Assembly: GCA_947477755.1 (NCBI GenBank)
Contig: CANJVS010000004.1
Location: 1 to 32,747, forward strand
From: Verrucomicrobiaceae bacterium
Lineage (GTDB): Bacteria > Verrucomicrobiota > Verrucomicrobiia > Verrucomicrobiales > Verrucomicrobiaceae
DNA: 32,747 nt
Direction: 5' to 3'
Position 1 is the first letter of the stretch. Every line of letters starts with the position of its first letter. The notes under the pieces were generated by a model. That model did no database searches and was not told the origin of the DNA. It saw only the letters and a program-made list of their open reading frames with translations. Below, in pieces: positions 26,845 to 32,747 of the stretch. The translations under genes and the position numbers were made by a program.

Positions 26845-27348
26845 ATGTCCGACCTCATCCTCTATCAGTTAAGCCGGGATCGTGTGGAAGCCGGTGATGC
26901 CAAGGATTTTCTGTCCAGGTTTGGCAAGAGCAGTCTGCCGAAAGGCAAAAAGCTGGAAGCCATGATGAACAGCGTGGCCTTAATGATCGACGGCTATAAT
27001 CACGACCCCCGAGAGATCTATGCCATCCCTGAAGTCAGAGCGTTATACAAGCAGCTTTGGGAGGTCTGGCCCTACTGGCTGTATTTTTGCAATCTGGAAA
27101 CCGAGAACCTGATGATGATGGTGATGTGCTGTCTCGAATCACTGGACGCGCTGAAGGTGAAAGGTCAGAGCCAGGTCAAAGTCAGTATCAGTCCCTTGGA
27201 GGTCGTTCGATTCATCAGCTCCGGTTTTGTGCCAATGAATGAAATGTGTGAGCGTGCCGGAATGACCGAGCGCCAGATATTCGACCGGACCAAGGCAGTG
27301 TTCGAGTATTTCAACCTGCCCTTCGACGCTGGTCCACCCCCGAGGTGA
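26845..27348 (+). CDS. Unknown 167-residue soluble protein
   Basis: I do not recognise this protein. It follows the nuclease-helicase gene by 58 bases on the same strand and has a fair ribosome-binding site (AGGA about 10 bases before the ATG at 26845). The first half is mixed, with Tyr/Trp-rich LWEVWPYWLYFCNLETENLMMMVMCCL, a hydrophobic stretch too irregular to call a membrane helix. The C-terminus has an HTH-like pattern, EMCERAGMTERQIFDRTKAVFEY. There is no signal peptide. It could be a helicase partner or a small island gene; no function can be assigned. Confidence 0.6.
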   Translation: MSDLILYQLSRDRVEAGDAKDFLSRFGKSSLPKGKKLEAMMNSVALMIDGYNHDPREIYAIPEVRALYKQLWEVWPYWLYFCNLETENLMMMVMCCLESLDALKVKGQSQVKVSISPLEVVRFISSGFVPMNEMCERAGMTERQIFDRTKAVFEYFNLPFDAGPPPR

Positions 27349-27368
27349 AGGCGCTCCAATGGATCATA

Positions 27369-27596
27369 TCAATCCTCAAACCAACGCTTCACAGCCTCAG
27401 GGCTAAAGCGCACCAGATGACCCAACTTGCGAAAAGGCAGCCCCTTCTGTTCACGCAGTGTGGTGACATGGCGGACGCTGCATCGCGCATAGCGAGCAAC
27501 GTCATCAATTGTCCAGAGGTAGGGTTCAGACTGAATTGTGGACTGAGAATCAGGAGATGGTAGTGGCTTATCAGGGTGAGTTTGAGATGGGCTCAT
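27369..27596 (-). CDS. Excisionase-like HTH protein (left copy)
   Basis: This 75-residue protein has a Pro/Ser/Gln-rich start and a winged-HTH of the excisionase/AlpA (HTH_17) type: LWTIDDVARYARCSVRHVTTLR, then LPFRKLGHLVRFSPEAVKRWFED. It is a close relative of the protein encoded at 29813-30034 (nearly the same wing and C-terminus) and a more distant one of the HTH at 1806-2042. Such proteins regulate excision or transcription in integrative elements. The gene lies just left of the IS1595-family insertion. The start is ATG at 27596. Confidence 0.75.
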   Translation of the reverse strand: MSPSQTHPDKPLPSPDSQSTIQSEPYLWTIDDVARYARCSVRHVTTLREQKGLPFRKLGHLVRFSPEAVKRWFED

Positions 27597-27677
27597 AACA
27601 CAACAAATAACCTAGCCAAATCTTGGCGCTAGTCACCCTTGGAGGTTTCGAGGGTGCAACAGAACATTGATCATTTG

Positions 27678-27692
27678 CCGAATTATGCACTT
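27678..27692. repeat. Left inverted repeat of the IS1595-like element
   Basis: CCGAATTATGCACTT is the exact reverse complement of the right end at 29750-29764. The match stops at both outer ends, where the 8-bp duplication begins, and at the inner side. Confidence 0.8.
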
Positions 27693-27714
27693 CACAAAAC
27701 CCAGCTAAGGCATG

Positions 27715-27748
27715 AAAAAACCGCAGGGTTCGCGCCCTGCGGTTTTTT
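27715..27748. terminator. Bidirectional rho-independent terminator
   Basis: AAAAAA-CCGCAGGG, loop TTCGCG, CCCTGCGG-TTTTTT: a perfect 8-base-pair GC-rich stem flanked by A and T runs on each side, so it can stop transcription in either direction. It lies 8 bases beyond the P63C stop codon and inside the left IS end, where it would end the P63C transcript and shield it from reading in from outside. Confidence 0.9.
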
Positions 27749-27756
27749 GAGGGACG

Positions 27757-28818
27757 TTAGCTCTTGTCGTCCCAGTCTGCTGGGTCATCGAACAACCCTG
27801 GCTCTTCTGGATAGATGGGGGCCACAATGTCCAACTGCTTCAAGAATGTGTCATAATCGGTATTGAGTTTCATCACACCAACAGAGACTCCAAGCTGCAT
27901 AATCAGGGCTTTAAGTCCGACATCCTCACTAAGGACAGAATGAAGTTTCGCGCTCTTGCCACCAAGCTCATCACGCCGCTCTTTCAGTCGCTTCAGCAGG
28001 GTGGGAGCAATGCGCCGATAAATGATGTTATTGGTAAGTTTGCCGAAGTATTGAGGCAGACGCATATCATCACGTAACTCGACTCCGCGCAGGCGGCACA
28101 GTTGCTTGAAGTAGTCCGAGGGGAATGTTCGCACCCAGCGACGCAGATTGTCAGACAGGAACTTTTTAAGCTGCTGCTCCAGATCACGACGGGGACGGAC
28201 ATACTGGTAACCCGTGGCTTCATCCACAAGGGCAATGATGCCTGTCTCTGCAAGGCCGTGATAAACGATCTCTAACAATTCTGCCACTGCGGTCTGCTTG
28301 GGCTTCAATGCGCCTGCCTTCCTCGCATCCATCCACACTCTACAGATTTTGGGGATGGCCTTGGCTGGAATGCCTTTGGATGCAATACCGCCGACAGAAC
28401 GATATGAAATCGGCGAAAAATGCAGAGGGTCTAATGCGCTGTCAATGAACGGTTTAAGTGCCGCTTGAGCCAAAAACATGGGCAAAACTGCAGAACCCTC
28501 TTCAGCGGCATCACGATGCTGTTTGGCGATGAATCCACTGTAATACATTCCGACCGCTCGCATGAACTCGCTTTGCCCCACGACGCGGACAGCCTCACCG
28601 CCATACTCAATGACGGCGGCCTGAAATTCAACGCCGCCGATATTGAGCGGCCCTTCATAGGTGGCTTGAGGCAGGTTCTTCGCCCAGCGTGCGGCGGAAG
28701 CCTTTTGTGCAATCTCTTTCCGTGCTTCTGGGGTGAGCTTGTCTCTTCTGGCATTTCCTCCTTTGGATTGAAGGCTTTCTTTTTCTGGTTCGTCGTCGGG
28801 TGGTGGGAGTGCTTTCAT
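27757..28818 (-). CDS. P63C-domain protein, IS passenger gene
   Basis: This 353-residue protein is recognisable by its P63C domain (about residues 185-285): LVDEATGYQ, then FLSDNLRRWVRTFPSDYFKQLCRLRG and KLTNNIIYRRIAPTLLKRLKERRDE. The N-terminal start GGNARRDKLTPEARKEIAQKASAARWAK is basic and may bind nucleic acid; residues 60-120 form a mixed domain with GGVEFQAAVIEYGGEAVRVV. The function of P63C is not established. The gene is inside the IS, divergent from the transposase, with its own terminator, so it is a passenger. It appears intact, while the transposase is broken. Confidence 0.82.
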   Translation of the reverse strand: MKALPPPDDEPEKESLQSKGGNARRDKLTPEARKEIAQKASAARWAKNLPQATYEGPLNIGGVEFQAAVIEYGGEAVRVVGQSEFMRAVGMYYSGFIAKQHRDAAEEGSAVLPMFLAQAALKPFIDSALDPLHFSPISYRSVGGIASKGIPAKAIPKICRVWMDARKAGALKPKQTAVAELLEIVYHGLAETGIIALVDEATGYQYVRPRRDLEQQLKKFLSDNLRRWVRTFPSDYFKQLCRLRGVELRDDMRLPQYFGKLTNNIIYRRIAPTLLKRLKERRDELGGKSAKLHSVLSEDVGLKALIMQLGVSVGVMKLNTDYDTFLKQLDIVAPIYPEEPGLFDDPADWDDKS

Positions 28819-28847
28819 AGCATGGACATCATAAACGGGCCTTTATT

Positions 28848-28884
28848 CCTTGCAAGGCTTTTATTTTTTGCTTGCAAGCAAGCT
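28848..28884. promoter_or_regulatory. Palindromic CTTGCAAG repeats between passenger and transposase
   Basis: CCTTGCAAGG (28848-28857) is a perfect palindrome. CTTGCAAG (28871-28878) repeats its core 23 bases further on and runs into CAAGCTTG (28877-28884). These lie in the divergent gap between the P63C and transposase genes, where promoters and an operator are expected. Confidence 0.45.
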
Positions 28885-29579
28885 TGAAAATTAAACCACG
28901 CACACAAAAAGGCCAGCACCTACAGGATCTCACGGAAGATCAGGCACGCGCTTATATTGAGCGGTTGCTGTGGGTGAATGGCGCTGTGTGCCCGCATTGC
29001 GAAGCTACAGGCGAAATGGTTTACAGGATGCAGGGCAAAACCTGCTGTGATGGCCTTCATCGCTGCCGCTCCTGCGAAAAGCAGTTCACCGTCACTGTGG
29101 GCACTATCTTTGAAGATTCCCACATCCCTCTGCGCAAATGGGTCCGCGCCTTCCACCTCATGTGCAGCAGCAAGAAGGGCATCAGCGCCTTGCAGTTGCA
29201 GCGCAACCTTGGCCTTGGCAGCTATCGCACTGCTTGGCACATGGCACACCGTATCCGCCTCGCTATGAAGTGCGAGCCTATGGCTGCTCTCCTCTCTGGC
29301 GTGATCAAAGCTGATGAAACCTATGTGGGCGGCAAGCTTGAAGGACAGGGCCGTAAAGCCGCGTGGGACAAGAAGGTGCCAGTTGTCTCCCTCGTTGAGC
29401 GCGGCGGCAAGAAGCGCTCTATGGTCATGGAGAAGGTTTCCATCAAGAACATCTCTGAGGCTGTGTAAGCGCACGTTGCAGCCGGTTCTACCGTTCACAG
29501 CGACGAAGCCTCATGCTACACCCAACTGGCGAGCAAAGGCTACCAGCATGACACAGTCAACCACAGCAAGAAGCAGTAA
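28872..29579 (+). pseudogene. IS1595-family transposase, nonsense-interrupted and C-terminally lost
   Basis: The reading frame begins at a TTG (28872; TTG at 28884 is also possible). It has the IS1595 zinc ribbon (CPHC ... CRSC), the IFEDSHIPLRKW segment and the first catalytic aspartate (IKADETYVGG). A TAA at 29466 ends the frame after NISEAV, yet the same frame then continues AHVAAGSTVHSDEASCYTQLASKGYQHDTVNHSKK, carrying the second catalytic aspartate, before another TAA at 29577. The expected EGFFSLLKRG-type third catalytic region is absent. A Lys/Glu-rich tail in another frame (ends 29703) may be a leftover. It is probably inactive unless supplied in trans. Confidence 0.82.
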
Positions 29580-29701
29580 CCAGTCTGCATCCGCTCACCA
29601 CGTCGCAGGCTCTATGCGCTGCTCTGCGGATCAAGCCGCTGAGCTGAAGGCGCTTGAAGAGAAGGAGAAGGCAGACAGAGCCGCGAAAAAGCGGAAGAAG
29701 T

Positions 29702-29746
29702 AAACCCCGCCGAAAAAGATCCCCTCACGATAGGGGATGGGGTTTT
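29702..29746 (+). terminator. Hairpin terminator near the right IS end
   Basis: A 7-base-pair inner stem (ATCCCCT / AGGGGAT, loop of six) is enclosed by an outer AAACCCC / GGGGTTT pairing and is followed by a T run (TTTTC). It would end rightward transcription from the transposase just before the right inverted repeat. Confidence 0.65.
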
Positions 29747-29749
29747 CTC

Positions 29750-29764
29750 AAGTGCATAATTCGG
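29750..29764. repeat. Right inverted repeat of the IS1595-like element
   Basis: AAGTGCATAATTCGG is the exact reverse complement of the left end at 27678-27692. The 8-base ATTATTTG that follows is the right half of the target duplication. Confidence 0.8.
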
Positions 29765-29812
29765 ATTATTTGGAGGTGCGTTCAGTTGCTCGGATGGGAT
29801 GACGTCTATTGT

Positions 29813-30034
29813 TCAATCCTCAAACCAACGCTTCACCACTTCAGGACTAAACCGGACTAGGCGACCGGCCTTGCGGAAAGGCAGACCTTGGTTTCGCAGA
29901 TTGCTGACGTGTCGAGTGCTACAGCGTGCATAGTCTGCCACATCACGAACAGTCCAGAGGACGGGTCCGTTTTGGGTGGAGGAGTTAGCGGCAGCAGGGG
30001 TTTCTGAGGGATTTGGGGTTGCGTTCATCGACAT
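29813..30034 (-). CDS. Excisionase-like HTH protein (right copy)
   Basis: The ORF track begins at 30118, but the likely start is one of two close ATGs (30034 or 30028), giving MSMNATPNPSETPAA and about 73 residues, the same size as the left copy. The HTH reads LWTVRDVADYARCSTRHVSNLR with the wing and tail LPFRKAGRLVRFSPEVVKRWFED, nearly the same as the protein at 27369-27596. At the DNA level the 3' ends share a run beginning TCAATCCTCAAACCAACGC. A tandem duplication before the IS landed between the copies, or capture of two related island genes, would explain this. Confidence 0.72.
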   Translation of the reverse strand: MSMNATPNPSETPAAANSSTQNGPVLWTVRDVADYARCSTRHVSNLRNQGLPFRKAGRLVRFSPEVVKRWFED

Positions 30035-30118
30035 GATTAGCGTGTCAACCAGTGGGTGCATGTCATCACCATTAGCTTCCACACAAAGCACCTTGTTGCG
30101 CAACGAGCACTGCTGCAC

Positions 30119-30404
30119 CCCTGGGCACCCTTACCATTCTTTGAGAGGAGCGGAGATTCGTGGCATGACAAGTTGTGACAACCAACCTTCCAATTCATTC
30201 CATGACGAGCACGATGCCAAAAACCAAATATAGAACCAGCCCTAGTGAAGTGGAAAAGAGTGGCACTATAGAGAACAATGATTTCCCGCCCCATATCCAT
30301 TGCCAATCGAAGCTGCGGAGTTCTTTCGTTCGATCGGAGAACTGTGTGTCCGGAGATGGGCCGGTTAAGCTGTAGGGAAGGGCGGGTGGTGACGTTCTCC
30401 ATGG
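30119..30404. other. Gene-poor stretch between the HTH gene and the hydrolase pseudogene
   Basis: I find no convincing gene in these 286 bases. A minus-strand frame (part of ORF 30195-30668) ends in a hydrophobic run, LFSIVPLFSTSLGLVLYLVFGIVLVM, which looks like a membrane helix. The upstream part of that frame is antisense to the hydrolase remnant, so a real small membrane protein is possible but unsupported. Confidence 0.4.
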
Positions 30405-30671
30405 ATGCTGCGCATTCTTGGATTCTTCTTCGCCTTCGGACTCAGCTTTTAGGCCATTGCCGATGAGGCATATGACGCCATCAAGCACGTGACCCTCATG
30501 AGCAACGATGAGAATGGCATAAAAGTCTTCGAACTGGCGCAGAAAGCCGGGGCTGTCTGCACCTATCAGATCCTGCCGGGCATTGATCACTAAGGCGTTT
30601 ACAAGGGATCTGGATTTGACGAGGCCACACGCCTCGCCGTGAAGTGGTTTGATCAGCACTTGCGTCACTGA
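30405..30671 (+). pseudogene. Decayed secreted alpha/beta-hydrolase remnant
   Basis: One frame from ATG 30405 to TGA 30669-30671 (88 codons) has in-frame stops at TAG 30450 and TAA 30591. It starts with a signal-peptide-like MLRILGFFFAFGLSF-stop-AIADEAYDAIKHV and ends with AVCTYQILPGIDH-stop-GVYKGSGFDEATRLAVKWFDQHL, which matches the histidine-containing C-terminal end of dienelactone-hydrolase-like alpha/beta hydrolases. The middle of the protein, including the nucleophile region, is missing. It is therefore an old deletion product with two nonsense changes. It converges on the sulfatase gene and probably marks the chromosomal side of the island. Confidence 0.6.
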
Positions 30672-30685
30672 TCAAACGGAGTCGT

Positions 30686-32020
30686 TCATTTCTCCAGGGC
30701 TTGCCAGGGCACCGCTCCGCCGCGCTGCACCTGTTTTCGCAGCAGTGCATTGAGTTCGGCGGTGACCGGCTTCCTCTTCGCCGCGAGATCAGTCGTCTCG
30801 TAGGGATCATCGGTCAGATTGTACAGTTCAAGCGGCGCAAAGGGACTGTCCTGCACGAGTTTCCAGGCGCCATGCTGATAGGCTTCGATGGTCTTGCCAC
30901 CGTATTGCGGACCGCCTTCACGCCGCACGAAGTAGTGGTCGCGCATGAGGCCGGTCTGCGGCTTGCCAAGCAGGGCCGGCAGGATGCTGATGCCGTCGAT
31001 TTGATCCGGAGGCTTGATCCCTGCGGCATCCAGCGCGGTGGGAAAAAGGTCCATACTCATCGCGCTGAAGCTGCTGGTGCTGGCGGGTTTGATCTGAGCG
31101 GGCCAGCGCGCGGCGAAAGGAACGCGCAGGCCGCCTTCATACATGTGAGTCTTGCCACTGCGCCATGGGCCATTGTTGGCACCGCTGGGCAGCAGTCCGC
31201 CATTGTCGGAGGAGAACATGACCAGCGTGTTTTCGGCCTGGCCGTTGATCTTCAGGACATCGAGCACCCGACCGATGCCGGCATCAAAGTGCTCGATGAG
31301 CGCGACCAGTTTTATGCGTTTCTCATCCATTTGCGGCTCGCGCTGCTTCACCTTTTCCAGCCACTCGGGCGGCGGCTGCACAGGGTCGTGCGGCGCGTTG
31401 TAGGCGAGGTAGAGAAAGAATGGCTGCGCCTGCTTGCTGCGTTCCGTAAGATATTCGCAGGCCCATTCGGTAAACAGGTCCGTCGCATGACCCTTGGGCG
31501 TGATGATCTCGCGATTGTGGCGCATGAAGTTCTGGCCGTGGCGCAGGTGCGTCCAGTAGTCGTCCATCATGTCGCCGAGAAAACCGTGAAACAGATCAAA
31601 GCCGCGATCATTTGGCAGATTCGGAGCACTGATGCCGAGGTGCCACTTGCCGACGATGGCACTGTGGTAGTTCGCCTGCCTCAGCAGCACTGGAAGCAAA
31701 ACCGCCTCCTTTGCCAGATGGCCCCAGGAGTTCGCCGGTTCTTCCTCGCGTATCACTCCCGGCACGCCGACGCGATCCGGGTGACAGCCCGTCAGCAGGG
31801 CTGCGCGTGTCGGCGAGCAGACGCAGCTGTTCGCGCGGAAGTTCTCAAACGTCATCCCCTCGCGAAACAGGCGGTCCACATTCGGCGTGCGGATGTCCTT
31901 GGTGCCGAAGGCGCTGTAATCCGCGCGGCCAAGGTCGTCAGCGAGGATGATGAGAATGTTAGGCTTTGTTTCCGCGAATGCGGCGCTGACAATCAAAGCA
32001 AGGAAGATGATGCACCTCAT
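30686..32020 (-). CDS. Secreted formylglycine-dependent sulfatase (arylsulfatase A type)
   Basis: This 444-residue protein has an N-terminal signal peptide (MRCIIFLALIVSAAFA). The sulfatase core begins NILIILADDLGRADYSAFG with the metal-binding Asp28/Asp29. The active-site motif CSPTRAALLTG supplies Cys68, which a formylglycine-generating enzyme must convert. Further family segments are GKWHLG, FFLYLAYNAPHDPVQPP and MFSSDNGG. It would hydrolyse sulfate esters on polysaccharides or other exported substrates. PVC bacteria carry many such genes. Its start is four bases from the beta-propeller gene stop, in the same direction, so the two form an operon with this gene second. Confidence 0.93.
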   Translation of the reverse strand: MRCIIFLALIVSAAFAETKPNILIILADDLGRADYSAFGTKDIRTPNVDRLFREGMTFENFRANSCVCSPTRAALLTGCHPDRVGVPGVIREEEPANSWGHLAKEAVLLPVLLRQANYHSAIVGKWHLGISAPNLPNDRGFDLFHGFLGDMMDDYWTHLRHGQNFMRHNREIITPKGHATDLFTEWACEYLTERSKQAQPFFLYLAYNAPHDPVQPPPEWLEKVKQREPQMDEKRIKLVALIEHFDAGIGRVLDVLKINGQAENTLVMFSSDNGGLLPSGANNGPWRSGKTHMYEGGLRVPFAARWPAQIKPASTSSFSAMSMDLFPTALDAAGIKPPDQIDGISILPALLGKPQTGLMRDHYFVRREGGPQYGGKTIEAYQHGAWKLVQDSPFAPLELYNLTDDPYETTDLAAKRKPVTAELNALLRKQVQRGGAVPWQALEK

Positions 32021-32024
32021 AGGG

Positions 32025-32747
32025 TTAGAGCTTCGTCCCGGTTACCTTGGTCCATGGCGTGAAGGCACCCATCGCATGCTGCTGGATTTTGCGTTTCCAG
32101 ATCTTGTTTCCGCAGAAGGCGAAGAGCGTGTCCTTGTCCCTGCCACCAATGGCCACACCGGTCACGCGACTGCGGTCGGGAACGGGGAGAATGATCTGCG
32201 TTGGGCCGTCGTCGGCGCTGATCTGCACGCCGCTTTTGGTGGCGATGAACTGCCGTCCTTCGAGCGAGTAGCACAAGCATTCCGCACCTGCATCGTCCTC
32301 CCAATCGGCAACGTGCAGGTGGAAGAAGCGCTCCTTGTGGATGAGCGTGCCGTCGTCCTTCATCTGGTAGCTGTAGACCCACTTTGAATGGCCGTCGGCC
32401 ACGGAGAGGAGCCATTGGTCGGGGCGATACGCCATGCCGGTGGCGAACTTCATGCCCTTGTCGACCAGTGTCTTTTTTCCATCCTTGATGAACCACACGG
32501 TGCCCGGCGCATTCGGTTTATCACCATTGGTGGTGACGTAAAGACCGCCGGTGGGAGTGGCAAGGATCGAGTGGCCGAGAATGCCATCGACCACCACACT
32601 GCCAGTGCCTGCCGCATCGTAACTCATGAGTTTGCCGGATTTTTCCGAGATGCTGTAAAGCCTGCCATCCGCGCCGACAGTCACACAGTGCGCGTTCCCC
32701 GTGTCAGACGCGAACTCCTTCACGCGGCCGTCGAGATCGATGCGGTG
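32025..32747 (-). CDS. SMP-30/gluconolactonase-like beta-propeller protein, partial
   Basis: The frame is open to the right edge, so the N-terminus is missing; the visible 240 residues include in-frame HRIDLDGR before the GTG used in the ORF track. The repeats are typical of SMP-30/LRE-type six-bladed propellers: GNAHCVTVGADGRLYSISEKSGKLMSY, LATPTGGLYVTTNG, FATGMAYRPDQWLLSVADG and TGVAIGGRDKDTLFAFCGNKIWKRK. Such proteins hydrolyse lactones or act as secreted accessory proteins; a signal peptide cannot be judged here. It lies four bases upstream of the sulfatase gene, which suggests a joint role in using sulfated sugars. Confidence 0.8.
   Translation of the reverse strand, partial: HRIDLDGRVKEFASDTGNAHCVTVGADGRLYSISEKSGKLMSYDAAGTGSVVVDGILGHSILATPTGGLYVTTNGDKPNAPGTVWFIKDGKKTLVDKGMKFATGMAYRPDQWLLSVADGHSKWVYSYQMKDDGTLIHKERFFHLHVADWEDDAGAECLCYSLEGRQFIATKSGVQISADDGPTQIILPVPDRSRVTGVAIGGRDKDTLFAFCGNKIWKRKIQQHAMGAFTPWTKVTGTKL

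Larger units (their letters stand above)
27678..29764 (+). mobile_element. IS1595-family element with P63C passenger, 2087 bp
   Basis: The element is bounded by 15-base perfect inverted repeats, CCGAATTATGCACTT at the left and AAGTGCATAATTCGG at the right. It holds a leftward P63C-domain gene, a rightward IS1595-type transposase interrupted by a stop codon, and a terminator-like hairpin near each end. A near-perfect 8-bp direct repeat flanks it. Size, transposase type and duplication length fit an IS1595-family element with an accessory gene. The transposase is broken, so this copy is probably no longer self-mobile. Confidence 0.75.
27670..29772. repeat. Near-perfect 8-bp target-site duplication around the IS
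   Basis: ATCATTTG (27670-27677) directly precedes the left inverted repeat, and ATTATTTG (29765-29772) directly follows the right one. They match at 7 of 8 positions. IS1595-family elements make 8-bp duplications, so the length fits. The single mismatch suggests an older insertion. Confidence 0.65.

Noticed and set aside
27639-29777. TTGGAGGT on both sides of the IS as target duplication
   Set aside because: It sits about 31 bases outside the left inverted repeat, whereas ATCATTTG/ATTATTTG abut both repeats exactly.
32018-32028. CATAGGGTTAG at the sulfatase start, also found at 2218-2228, as a possible attachment-site pair
   Set aside because: Only 11 bases are shared, one copy is coding sequence at a start codon, and no integrase is seen; chance or low-level similarity is as likely.
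30701-32062. 453-residue plus-strand ORF opposite the sulfatase
   Set aside because: The minus strand has signal peptide and full sulfatase motifs; the plus frame is its mirror.
1-32747. CRISPR array or tRNA gene
   Set aside because: No regularly spaced repeats or cloverleaf-like sequence with CCA-end and TTC loop was noticed on reading; a tRNA search program was not available.

Overview
The window looks like a verrucomicrobial (PVC-type) chromosome segment carrying a defence and mobile-element island. The lineage call is inference only. It rests on a secreted formylglycine-type sulfatase next to an SMP-30-like beta-propeller gene at the right end, high GC, and the style of the IS and excisionase-like genes. 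No rRNA, tRNA or universal marker gene was seen.

Layout, left to right. (1) 1-2042, minus strand: a cut-off ORF, a RecB-type phage-like exonuclease, a small probable OB-fold partner and an excisionase-like HTH protein, resembling the recombination end of an integrated element. (2) 2043-2297: a control region with five copies of CCCTATG/CATAGGG, including perfect inverted repeats. (3) 2298-9820, plus strand: a tightly packed five-gene cluster of an SMC/RecF-like ATPase, a soluble HEAT-type histidine kinase, a response regulator and two DUF262 (GmrSD-type) proteins, only the second with a DUF1524 HNH-like tail. A stub of a type I restriction subunit (HsdR) follows. (4) 22642-10080, minus strand: a six-gene BREX-like operon, brxA - brxF-like - brxC - pglXI-type methyltransferase - pglZ - brxL, with junctions of a few bases or overlaps. 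It mixes type 3 genes (BrxF-like, pfam01555-type methyltransferase) with BrxL, lacks BrxHII, and its BrxL seems to lack the C-terminal Lon-like domain. (5) 22828-27348, plus strand, divergent from BREX: a small unknown protein, a large PD-(D/E)XK nuclease / RNase H-like / SF1 helicase fusion and another small unknown protein. (6) 27369-30034: two related excisionase-like HTH genes on either side of a 2087-bp IS1595-family insertion (15-bp inverted ends, near-perfect 8-bp target duplication) that carries a P63C-domain passenger gene and a transposase broken by a nonsense codon. (7) 30405-32747: a decayed alpha/beta-hydrolase gene, then a sulfatase and a beta-propeller gene that look like ordinary chromosomal genes.

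How the parts may work together: BREX is expected to methylate self DNA (PglX) and block phage replication (PglZ, BrxC, BrxL). The DUF262 proteins resemble type IV restriction enzymes that cut modified DNA, a partnership known elsewhere for BREX and BrxU. The best candidate for an undescribed system is the ATPase - HEAT kinase - response regulator - DUF262 pair cluster, where a phosphorelay could link damage or invasion sensing to control of GmrSD-like nucleases. The second candidate is the hybrid BREX layout.
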